A stretch of 32,143 bases of DNA from Anaerotignum sp. (GTDB lineage Bacteria; Bacillota; Clostridia; Lachnospirales; Anaerotignaceae). A program made the position numbers and the translations under genes. Where the stretch lies: NCBI GenBank assembly GCA_028710085.1, contig JAQUSU010000009.1, positions 15,595-47,737 of the forward strand, read 5' to 3'. Numbering within the stretch: position 1 is the stretch's first letter; every line of letters begins with the position of its first letter. Of this stretch, positions 23,027-31,339 are shown one piece after another. A model generated the notes under the pieces. It worked only from the letters and a program-made list of their open reading frames with translations. It did no database searches and was not told where the DNA came from.

Positions 23027-23185
23027 TTATTTCATTCCAAACATTCGTAATATCATTTTCCCAACTTTTCTTTCCATTCCTCCTTGAGTTGTCGGCATTC
23101 CAGTTTGCCTTGCAAAATTTTGCTTTGCTCTTGTAATTCCTAATGCTCTTTTCCAACTAAATGACAATCCTGGGCCCAATTTCAT
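23027..23185 (-). CDS. Small basic protein of unknown function (52 residues)
   Basis: A short frame beginning MKLGPGLSFSWKRALGITRA, rich in Lys and Arg and ending in MFGMK. I recall similar small proteins with a SFSWKRALGIxxAK...TGIPTT pattern from Bacillota and their phages, annotated only as hypothetical; no function is known to me. The start at 23185 is supported by GGAGG 7 bases upstream, a near-ideal site; an extension to 23218 lacks one. No membrane segment is present and the charge suggests nucleic-acid or membrane-surface contact (inference). It sits between the calcium ATPase gene and the Ter operon, all on the minus strand, and may be transcribed with the ATPase. Confidence 0.65.
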   Translation of the reverse strand: MKLGPGLSFSWKRALGITRAKQNFARQTGMPTTQGGMERKVGKMILRMFGMK

Positions 23186-23337
23186 AACAGCACCTCCAAT
23201 TTCCGCTATCTCTATCATTATTACAATTCAACTGCTGCAACATCGTCATATTTTCATAAAAATTACGAACATCCCGTGCACAACACGCACAGCACAACCC
23301 ATGTCAATATCTTATCACATAAACTTTAATTTAGTGT

Positions 23338-25983
23338 TTATTTACCAAAAAACCTAACGACAGTTTTTCTTATCATGTCAACAGGAATAATCGCTACTGA
23401 TAATAATAGCACAACAATCCATTCATTGACGTTAAGCCCGTAGCATCTCAAGATTACTCCTCCCAAATAAGTCATCCCAACTTGTACCAAAGCAATTAAT
23501 CCAATTACCCGAAGAAATCCTTTATTCTTTGTAATATTGTCAAACAAGTTGATTTTTTCAGTTCGCGCATTGAAAGCATTAAATACTGCTGCGAAAATGA
23601 AGAATGCAAAATATCCTGTCAATAAATACTTGTTTGCACCATCAGGACGAAATACATTTGAGATTGAATCTGTAAGCAAGAAAATCATGCTAAGCGCAAA
23701 AACAAAAATCGCTCCGGTAAGAATGGAAGACCACATATAACCGCTTACAATATGCTCATCTCGGCGTTTTGGCTTTTCACTTAAAAAGCGCTTAAGCGCC
23801 GGCTCTCCGCCAAATGCAAGCGCAGCTAAGGTATCCATAACAAGATTTACCCACAAAATCTGAGTGATCGATAACGGATTTTCCATTCCAAGCAGCGGTG
23901 ATGCGAAAGAAACCAATACGGCAGCAACATTGATTGTAAGCTGAAAAATAATAAATTTTCGAATGCTGTTAAAAATCGTGCGCCCATAAAGAATTGCTTT
24001 GTCAATTGAACTAAAGTTATCGTCCATAATTACAATATCACTGGCTTCTTTTGCTACTTCAGTACCTCCGCCCATAGCAAATCCCACATCGGCTTTTTTC
24101 AGTGCGGGGGAGTCATTGACACCATCACCCGTCATACCAACAACTAAATTCATTTCTTGTGCAACGCGAACCAACCGACTCTTATCACTGGGAAGTGCGC
24201 GAGAAATAACTCTTATTTGGGACAATATCGCTTTCAGTTCATCATCGGTAAGAAGCTGAAGCTCGTCAGAGGTTAATACCATGTCTTCCTCGTTTTTTAA
24301 CAAACCAACATCCTTTGCAATGGCTACGGCAGTATCTTTTCTGTCACCGGTAATCATTACAACCTGAACGCCTGCATTTTGCACTTCTGCAATGGCTGAA
24401 ATAGATTCGGGACGAACTTCATCACGAATGCCAATAACACCAACTAATGTCCACTCACCATCAGGCAACTCATTTTCACCCAACTCGCTGTTACTTACCG
24501 CAAGTGCAAGCACTCTGATTGCTCTTTGAGCCAATAAATCTATTTGCTCTTCAACCGCCTCTCGATTGCTTAGAGGACAAATTTCACCCTTTTCATTGTA
24601 GTATCCAGAACACCTGGAAATGATTTTTTCCGGTGCGCCTTTTATAAGGGTTAAATTATAATCGCCATGAATGTGAGTCGCTGAGTATTTGTTCTCACTA
24701 TTAAAAGGAATAGAATGGATTTGCGCAACATTAAATACCGTGGTTTTTTGCGCAACAAAGCCTAGGATTGCTCTTTCGGTAGCATTGCCGCCAATTACTT
24801 TGAATTCTTTGCCTTCGGAAGTAAGGATTGCATTGGTATTGTGTCTTATACTGAGAGAAAGGACCTTGCCAAGTTCCCCCAAAACGGCATCGAAGTTATT
24901 GTATTTCATGCCAGCGCCGTCTACAAAAACAACTGCTTCAAGTTTACCTTTGGTTATGGTGCCTGTTTTATCACTAAACAAAATGTTCAAGCTACCGGCA
25001 GTTTCAATCCCTGCAATTTTACGAACAAGAACATTATCTTTAAGCATTTTGCCCATATTAAGGGCAGAAACAATGGCAATCATTAAAGGCAAGCCTTCCG
25101 GAACTGCCATAACAATAATAATTACCGCCAAAATAATTGCACTAACAATATCATTCAAAACTGTCATCCAATTCGAACAATAGTTTATAATTGCTGCAAT
25201 ATCAAAGTTATTATGAATTACGATGCGCTGGAATAAAAAGGCAACCGCGATTGCCAAACCACCAATATACCCGAATTTGCTAATATCTGCAGCTAATTTG
25301 GTCAACTTAACTTTTAATGGTGTTTCTCGTTCATCGGTTTGCTGCAGCTCGCTTGCAATCTGCCCATAAACTGATTTATCACCAACGATTGAAACGCACA
25401 TGTTTGCATTCCCAGAGACAACGACTGTGCCGCGAAAAACTTTATATTCGTTCAAAAAATCCATTGCTGCCGCTTGCTCTACATAATTTTCCGGCATGGG
25501 ATTTTTAGCCGCTTCTTTACTTTCCCCGTTTAGTACAGATTGGTCGACCTTGATATTTCCTGATGCTATAACACCGTCAGCAGGAATTTTATCGCCTGTT
25601 TGCAGCACAATACAGTCATCCACAACGATATCATCAACAGAAAGCTCAACGAGCGCACCATCTCTATAAACCTTACACTTGATTTTTGAAGCTTCCTCTT
25701 GCAATTTCTGAAAAGCATTTTCATTTTTGTATTCAGAAAAAGTGGAAACAAAGGTTGCTAAAACAACCGCTACCGCAATTCCGGCAGATTCATACCAGTG
25801 TGCTTGTCCCAAAAAAGCGAAAATCACATTCACAATCAATGCTACACACAATATTTTTATCATTGGGTCGCCAAAATTTCCCTTTAGCTTATCTTGAAAA
25901 CTTTCACGCTCATGTTCACTAAGCGCATTCGTTCCGTGCTTTTTTCTTGATTCTTCTACTTGCTGTTCGTTCAATCCGATCAT
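23338..25983 (-). CDS. Calcium-translocating P-type ATPase (type II, PMCA/SERCA-like)
   Basis: An 881-residue P-type ATPase with all core motifs: NGES in the actuator domain (about 152-155), PEGLP in M4 (about 295-299), the phosphorylated Asp in SDKTGT (D338), KGAPE (about 448-452), TGDRKDTAVAIA (about 545-556) and TGDGVND (about 618-624), with a C-terminal cluster of membrane helices. The PEGLP and overall layout place it with calcium pumps that export Ca2+ from the cytoplasm. There is no N-terminal heavy-metal domain. AGGAGG lies 9 bases before the ATG. TerD domains bind calcium and such pumps recur beside ter genes, so it probably controls calcium for the Ter system. It has a long upstream spacer and likely its own promoter. 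Confidence 0.93.
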   Translation of the reverse strand: MIGLNEQQVEESRKKHGTNALSEHERESFQDKLKGNFGDPMIKILCVALIVNVIFAFLGQAHWYESAGIAVAVVLATFVSTFSEYKNENAFQKLQEEASKIKCKVYRDGALVELSVDDIVVDDCIVLQTGDKIPADGVIASGNIKVDQSVLNGESKEAAKNPMPENYVEQAAAMDFLNEYKVFRGTVVVSGNANMCVSIVGDKSVYGQIASELQQTDERETPLKVKLTKLAADISKFGYIGGLAIAVAFLFQRIVIHNNFDIAAIINYCSNWMTVLNDIVSAIILAVIIIVMAVPEGLPLMIAIVSALNMGKMLKDNVLVRKIAGIETAGSLNILFSDKTGTITKGKLEAVVFVDGAGMKYNNFDAVLGELGKVLSLSIRHNTNAILTSEGKEFKVIGGNATERAILGFVAQKTTVFNVAQIHSIPFNSENKYSATHIHGDYNLTLIKGAPEKIISRCSGYYNEKGEICPLSNREAVEEQIDLLAQRAIRVLALAVSNSELGENELPDGEWTLVGVIGIRDEVRPESISAIAEVQNAGVQVVMITGDRKDTAVAIAKDVGLLKNEEDMVLTSDELQLLTDDELKAILSQIRVISRALPSDKSRLVRVAQEMNLVVGMTGDGVNDSPALKKADVGFAMGGGTEVAKEASDIVIMDDNFSSIDKAILYGRTIFNSIRKFIIFQLTINVAAVLVSFASPLLGMENPLSITQILWVNLVMDTLAALAFGGEPALKRFLSEKPKRRDEHIVSGYMWSSILTGAIFVFALSMIFLLTDSISNVFRPDGANKYLLTGYFAFFIFAAVFNAFNARTEKINLFDNITKNKGFLRVIGLIALVQVGMTYLGGVILRCYGLNVNEWIVVLLLSVAIIPVDMIRKTVVRFFGK

Positions 25984-26793
25984 TTATTATTTCCTCCTAA
26001 AATTTGATGCTATTATTTTGGATTATCTCAATAATGAGGAATATTTCCTTTGATTGCAATAACACAAAATATTGCATCGGGAAAAAGCCAGTGTCTGTAA
26101 ATGCGATTCTCAGTATTTAGCCAAATCAATTTCGTTTGAAGTTGTCTCGTAGCTCATTGTGACTGATTACAGTGTCTCCATAAAACATTACGAAAAGTAC
26201 ATTTTAATGCTTAATGTTGAAACAAATTCACAGCTAAATTTACAAAATGCATCATTATTTTTGTAGAATTTCGTGATAAAGACATGCCTAATTACTTTAT
26301 TTGATTTTTTTTTTACAAAAAAGTATAAATTCGAAAACACTGTTATATTTTACTTTAATTTGTAGATTTTTTCAATGCTTTTTAGAATATTAAGATTTTT
26401 GTAGAAATATGATTTCAAGAAGTATTATACTTTCGCAAAGGTCGCGCTGATTGAATTGAGCTCGCCCAGATGATCAAAAAATGATTGGATTGGCAAGTAA
26501 AACCGCAGAAATGGCAACGCTGCGTGTCTTGGGAATGCTCTTTTGATTTTTTTCAATAGTCGCTTGAGTTGTTGGACAATTGCTATCGTGATTTGACAGG
26601 GATTTTATGGTGTCATCACCGCCACAAAAAACAGGGCGATACAGCTGCTGGGGGGCACTTTAATACCCGACAGCAAACTGATCACCCTGCAAAAGCACAA
26701 CATGATACTTAAGGCACTACCGCATAATGCATAAGCTGGTATTTTTGCGGTCTTGCCTTAATCTTTGTTTTTCCTCTTCCTCCTATGGGTTGG
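25984..26793. other. AT-rich spacer between the ATPase gene and the SLH genes
   Basis: The left half (to about 26440) is very AT-rich and contains no gene I can support; it should hold the ATPase promoter. It has a perfect 13-base inverted repeat AAGTATTATACTT (26420-26432) and three copies of TTTGTAGA (near 26258, 26359 and 26397) without regular spacing. The right half is richer in GC and reads like decayed coding sequence on the minus strand, described as a separate pseudogene entry. Confidence 0.6.
26425..26784 (-). pseudogene. Possible decayed 5' end of a third SLH-protein gene
   Basis: Ten bases after the SLH gene stop the minus strand has AGGAGGA (26784-26778), followed after about 60 bases by a frame reading ALSIMLCFCRVISLLSGIK (about 26717-26661). 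This closely resembles the signal peptide of the SLH gene, FSILLCFCMVLGLLPVIAL, and the bases around the Cys codons match (TTGTGCTTTTGC against CTGTGCTTTTGC). No ATG is in place, a TAA interrupts the frame after AVMTP, and the frame continues to about 26425 without recognisable homology. I read it as a relic of a tandem paralogue. The extent beyond the signal-peptide match is uncertain. Confidence 0.4.
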
Positions 26794-27588
26794 TTATTTC
26801 CCCATATATTTATACAGGAATGTTACAATCTGTCCACGAGTACAAGGTGTATCAGGGCTAAAGGTTGTTGCGCTAGTGCCCTGTGTAATCCCCTTTTCTG
26901 CCGCCCAAAGGATGGCATTATAATTATAAGCATCCTTGACAACATCGGTATAAGGATTTGCAATGGTTGCCATTGGTTTGCCTGCCCCACGCCACAAGAA
27001 GGTTACCGTCTGCCCACGGGTTACGGTTTTATTGGGTGCAAAGGTTGTCGCTGTTGCGCCTGAGGTAATGTCGTTTTCCACTGCCCAAAGAACTGCTTTA
27101 AAGTAATAAGCCTGCTTGGAAACGTCAGTGAACGGGCAATTTACAGCGGTTGGTTCAGGAGAGCCCATGGCTTTCCACAGGAATGTAACCATTTGTGCTC
27201 TGGTACAAATGTTACTAGGGCTAAAGGAGCCGCTGGTTGTGCCGCTGGTAATGTCTTTTTCCACTGCCCACTCTACTGCATCATAAAAATAATCGCTGTC
27301 TTTTACGTCAGTAAAAGGATTTTTTGTTTCTTTTGTTTCTTCTACCGGAACTGTATCTTCTGTCCATTTTGCATAAACCGTCATGCTTGTTGTCAGCGTA
27401 ACACTGGTGATTTTCTTGGTTAATGCTTCATCTGTATACCAGCCTGCAAAGGTATAGCCGTCACGAGTGGGTTTGTAGCTTTTCAATTCAATGGCAGTGC
27501 CACTTGTTTTGGATACACTGGCAATTTCAGAACCGCCGTTTGTCTTGAAGGTGAGTGTACGGGTAAGGCTTGCACCGCCACCGCCGCC
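26794..27588 (-). repeat. Direct repeat copy 1: InlB-SLH 3' end of the first SLH gene
   Basis: This stretch is closely similar at DNA level to 31340-32143, offset by about 4.5 kb in the same orientation, with a 9-base length difference in the linker. Long identical blocks such as AAAGGTTGTTGCGCTAGT occur in both. Confidence 0.8.
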
Positions 27589-30500
27589 ATCGATGGGGTT
27601 GCTTGCCGCCTTGACAAAGGTCAGCAGACCTTTTGCAGCACCTGTTAAGGTAACTGGGCTATTATCTGTGTTTGATACATTCAGGCTGCCGCCTGTGGGT
27701 ACAAGGCTCCAGTAATTATGTGTAACGCCACTACCATTTGTGGCTTGCTTTGATGCTATTTTAGTGCCACTCGGAAGGGCAACTCCTAGGGAAAGGACAT
27801 CGTTCTGCTCACTGTTACCCGCGCCTACGATACAAAAAGGAGCAACTGCGCCGTTTGTTACCAGCTTACTTGTGCTGTCCACTGTCAGCGCGCCCCCATC
27901 GATGTATACGCCATAATCACAGCCCGCAGTAAGCGTTGAACCACCTCTAACATTAACACCTGTCAACGCCTGTATACCCATCGAGTCATCGCCTTGTGAT
28001 GTGACAATCAAAGAACCTCTATCATCCACATTTATGGTGTCGCATCCAATGGCATAACCGGATAAAGATGAGGCATTCAGCGATGTTCCTGTTCCAATAA
28101 CGTTAAGTGTACCGTTTGCGCCGCCACTGGCACCAATAAAAATTGAACCATGAATTGTTACGTCAGCTCCGTCTGTTACGGTGACAATGTCGCCGTCGAT
28201 ATTACTGCCTCGAATACCGTTAGCTGTCAATGAGCCTTCACCTGCAAAGGTGATGTTACAATGTTGCCCAGTATTTGCATTGATGCTTCCACCAATCATC
28301 CGGTTTGTTCCGCTATCAATTACAATGGTTCCAGCAATGAGTGAAATATCGCCTTGAATGTAGGTGTTATCATCTAAAGAGAAAGTCCATACCGTAGTTC
28401 CACCTTCGGTGGCTTCTGTCCAAGTGAATCCTGCAGCTTCGTCTGCGCCAACCTCAGTACTCGACAACGTAAGACCGCCGCCAATCTCCCTCAACGGAGT
28501 ACCATCATTGGTGTAGGTATCCCATGCAGCAGCCCATCCGTCTGCATTGTATTCCGTTGCCACTCGCACAATGCCAGTGCCGGAAAGAGGCAAAGCCACA
28601 ATATCAGCCTCTGTTGTACCTTGGGGCAGGATGATATAGGTGTTATTCACGATAGATGCACCTGTGCCGATGGTTAGGTCATTGAGGAGGGCATTTTGAT
28701 TAAAATCCAGATGGCCTTCCTCACCCAGTGTCATAACTGCCCCAGGGGATAGCACGACCTTTGCAGTTGGACTGACGCTGAGTCCGTAATAACTGCTAAC
28801 CGTATAGCTGCCATAAATGGTGATGGTAGTAACATCATCAGCTACAGTCTCATACAATGTGTTAAATTTTGCCCCATCGTCTATTGTTAGTGCAGCAGTA
28901 GCATCATCATTTACAAAAAGATATGTATCCAGTGAGCCACTGCCTGAAACTGTAATTGCATTGTAAGCATTTATGTGAAAGATCTCATTCTCCCCCCCTA
29001 GGGATAGCATAAGAGGAGCATTTGGCAGGGTGAGAGAAGTTAAAACAACATCATGCAAGGTCAGCGTGGCAGGTGTTTCACCTGTTTGAGGTGTGGAAGT
29101 GATATAGCCATCCCCTACCTCCATGTATATTAGTCCATCGGGAACAGCATTAATAGTGAGCTCATTACTGGTGAATACACCATCATTGTAATAAATGTTA
29201 TTGTCTATATAAATATACTTACTTGACTCATAAAAAAGAATTATTTTTCCGCTGCCGCCAATCCGCAGAGCTTTAATTTCTGCTGCATCGTAATCACTAT
29301 AACTCAACTGAATTTCCCCGTTGTTGATAATTTGCCCGTTGTTTGTCACTAACTTTCCACCCGTGAGGTTTAGAATTTTTCCCTCGGGAATGGTCAGTGT
29401 TGCGCCAGTGGCAATGGTAACATCTCCATACAGTATTAATCCGTATTGTCCAACGGTTACATCGCCATAAACAGCGCTGGAAGAATCATTCTCACCACTG
29501 ATTGTTACGATGCCATTCAACTTTACATCACTATTTTCAAAGGTGAGGGTATAACCTGTATTAAGATCGATGTCATTTTTATCACCGCTAACGTTCAAGG
29601 TGCCGTCACCAGAAAGGGTAATATTTCCATTATAAACACCTATGCCATGGCCGTATTGGGAACTGATTTCATTTTCACCCTCTACCTGAAGGGTGATGTT
29701 TCCTTTCGGCAGAGCAATCCCCATATTTTCTCCTCTGACTCCGCCGCCTATAAGTGCCGTTGTGTTTTCAATGGTGGTGTTATGAAGAACCAGTGTTGCG
29801 GTGTAGCCATCTGTTGCGTTACCAGTAATATCCTTCCACAGGGCATAGCCGTCCCCCGCTTGGTAATAGGTATCCACGGTAAGGGTGGTGGTGGCCAAAT
29901 CCAAACCAGTGGAGGCATTCCCACCGTCAGCCGCAGAAATTGTACTGCCGTCGGCAAGGGTGATACTCATACTCGTGCCATTTTTGTCAGTAAGCTTAAT
30001 GACACCATTTGTGGAGGTTAGGGTTTTACTTGTAGCTTCGAGTGCCGCCGAACTATTTGGCCCTGTTACCTCTATATTACCCATTGCTTTTAGCGTAATC
30101 GCCGTGTTGGCATCAATCACAGGAGCTGTTCCTCCCGATTGAACGGTAATACCGCCACCAGTTGTATCCACAGATACATTGACAGCAGATACATTGTTAG
30201 CGCTAATTGCCATACCATCGCCAGTGTTTTGAATATCGATATCGCCACTGGCGTTGATAGCAACATCACCCATAATGGCAGGTGCAGAAGACCCAACTGC
30301 CGTTACGGTGACATTATTTGCCCCATTCACCGTCAGCCCATTGACTGCAAAACCATTGGTGCTAGAAATAAATACATCCCCAGTTGCTGTGATATTTGCA
30401 GCACCAGCTATCGCTAGTGCATGGGAACTTGAAACGGTGACATCCTGTGCTTCTGTTACCGTAAGGTTACCAACGATAGCAATACTGTTACCGACATTCC

Positions 30501-31308
30501 CAGTGTTTTCAACCTGAATATTCCCATTGGCAGAAAGGGTGATATGGTCGGCAGCCAGCAGGGGATCGCTGCTTGTGCCAGTCAAAGTTAAATCACTCTC
30601 TGTGGCAGTAATGGAAATTGCAGGTTCATCAGGAATTTCTAAATTTGGAACAATTTCAATTAAATTTCCATTGGTACTGCTTACATCGACGGTTTTTCCC
30701 TTTAGTGTAACTGTACCAAAAGTAGAGATTACAGTCGAAAAACTTTCGTTTGAAATACTAATATCACCGCTGGTTTGAAGATTAACAAGCGTATATAATA
30801 TAGCGTTGCTTGCGGTTGATGAGATGGTTATATCACCCAAATAGTCCTCTTCCGTTTCCACGGCGCCATTCTCGAATGCAGGCGCACTACCAGTTGCTTC
30901 CGCACTGAAATTCACACTTTCGGCTAAAAACAGAGAGGCATCATTGTTCATCGCTACCGTTGGGTCACCTGAGCAGCTAAGGCTCAGACTACCAGAACCA
31001 GCAATGGTCAATTTATCATTGCTGATACGAAGGGGACTGTTTCCCGCATTGGTTAAGCTGACGTCACCCGTTACGGTTAATATGCCGCCGCTAAAAGAAA
31101 GGTAAGGCGTATCATCAGTTGGCGGTTCATCCAACTGATTAACAAGGGCATTTGATGAATCATCCCCGTCTATAACAGTATAATACTTCCCATCCACTAA
31201 AGTTGTACTGCCGATGGTAACGACAGGGTCTGCCGCCAATGCAATTACGGGCAGCAGCCCCAGCACCATGCAAAAGCACAGCAAAATACTAAAAAATCGT
31301 TTTTTCAT
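26794..31308 (-). CDS. Large secreted S-layer-homology (SLH) domain protein
   Basis: A 1504-residue secreted protein. It begins with a signal peptide (MKKRFFSILLCFC to about ALAA, residue 26). About 1200 residues of Thr/Asp/Gly/Asn-rich repetitive beta sequence follow, with many ITL, LTV and GDITI-type strands, likely a beta-helix or stacked carbohydrate-binding-like array. Then come a Gly linker, one InlB/Listeria-Bacteroides-type repeat (about 1249-1316, with GYTFAGWYTDEALTKK and MTVYAKWT) and three SLH domains (about 1330-1390, 1391-1450, 1451-1504, each with FTDV or YTDV, a WAxE..IT.G core and a TRxQ motif). SLH domains bind pyruvylated secondary cell-wall polymers, anchoring the protein on the surface. 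AGGAGG precedes the ATG. It follows its paralogue by 31 bases, so they are probably co-transcribed. No enzymatic motif is seen. Confidence 0.88.
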   Translation of the reverse strand: MKKRFFSILLCFCMVLGLLPVIALAADPVVTIGSTTLVDGKYYTVIDGDDSSNALVNQLDEPPTDDTPYLSFSGGILTVTGDVSLTNAGNSPLRISNDKLTIAGSGSLSLSCSGDPTVAMNNDASLFLAESVNFSAEATGSAPAFENGAVETEEDYLGDITISSTASNAILYTLVNLQTSGDISISNESFSTVISTFGTVTLKGKTVDVSSTNGNLIEIVPNLEIPDEPAISITATESDLTLTGTSSDPLLAADHITLSANGNIQVENTGNVGNSIAIVGNLTVTEAQDVTVSSSHALAIAGAANITATGDVFISSTNGFAVNGLTVNGANNVTVTAVGSSAPAIMGDVAINASGDIDIQNTGDGMAISANNVSAVNVSVDTTGGGITVQSGGTAPVIDANTAITLKAMGNIEVTGPNSSAALEATSKTLTSTNGVIKLTDKNGTSMSITLADGSTISAADGGNASTGLDLATTTLTVDTYYQAGDGYALWKDITGNATDGYTATLVLHNTTIENTTALIGGGVRGENMGIALPKGNITLQVEGENEISSQYGHGIGVYNGNITLSGDGTLNVSGDKNDIDLNTGYTLTFENSDVKLNGIVTISGENDSSSAVYGDVTVGQYGLILYGDVTIATGATLTIPEGKILNLTGGKLVTNNGQIINNGEIQLSYSDYDAAEIKALRIGGSGKIILFYESSKYIYIDNNIYYNDGVFTSNELTINAVPDGLIYMEVGDGYITSTPQTGETPATLTLHDVVLTSLTLPNAPLMLSLGGENEIFHINAYNAITVSGSGSLDTYLFVNDDATAALTIDDGAKFNTLYETVADDVTTITIYGSYTVSSYYGLSVSPTAKVVLSPGAVMTLGEEGHLDFNQNALLNDLTIGTGASIVNNTYIILPQGTTEADIVALPLSGTGIVRVATEYNADGWAAAWDTYTNDGTPLREIGGGLTLSSTEVGADEAAGFTWTEATEGGTTVWTFSLDDNTYIQGDISLIAGTIVIDSGTNRMIGGSINANTGQHCNITFAGEGSLTANGIRGSNIDGDIVTVTDGADVTIHGSIFIGASGGANGTLNVIGTGTSLNASSLSGYAIGCDTINVDDRGSLIVTSQGDDSMGIQALTGVNVRGGSTLTAGCDYGVYIDGGALTVDSTSKLVTNGAVAPFCIVGAGNSEQNDVLSLGVALPSGTKIASKQATNGSGVTHNYWSLVPTGGSLNVSNTDNSPVTLTGAAKGLLTFVKAASNPIDGGGGGASLTRTLTFKTNGGSEIASVSKTSGTAIELKSYKPTRDGYTFAGWYTDEALTKKITSVTLTTSMTVYAKWTEDTVPVEETKETKNPFTDVKDSDYFYDAVEWAVEKDITSGTTSGSFSPSNICTRAQMVTFLWKAMGSPEPTAVNCPFTDVSKQAYYFKAVLWAVENDITSGATATTFAPNKTVTRGQTVTFLWRGAGKPMATIANPYTDVVKDAYNYNAILWAAEKGITQGTSATTFSPDTPCTRGQIVTFLYKYMGK

Positions 31309-31339
31309 GTTGCTCCTCCTTGAATTTTATATGATGTTT

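Noticed and set aside
22926..23156. Minus-strand 76-codon frame overlapping the 52-residue protein gene
   Set aside because: It lacks a ribosome site and runs over the Ter promoter; the overlapping frame starting at 23185 is better supported.
26420..26432. Perfect inverted repeat AAGTATTATACTT as an operator
   Set aside because: It is short, AT-rich and far from any gene start, so chance is likely; kept only as a note in the spacer entry.
26480..26560. Plus-strand peptide GLASKTAEMATLRVLGM resembling an FtsX-type permease segment
   Set aside because: The match is only a few residues, stops surround it, and the region is open in a different frame on the other strand.
29446..30021. Long plus-strand open frame (191 codons) inside the SLH gene, with several others nearby
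   Set aside because: They mirror the repetitive Thr/Gly/Val codons of the minus-strand gene, have no convincing ribosome site and no recognisable protein features.
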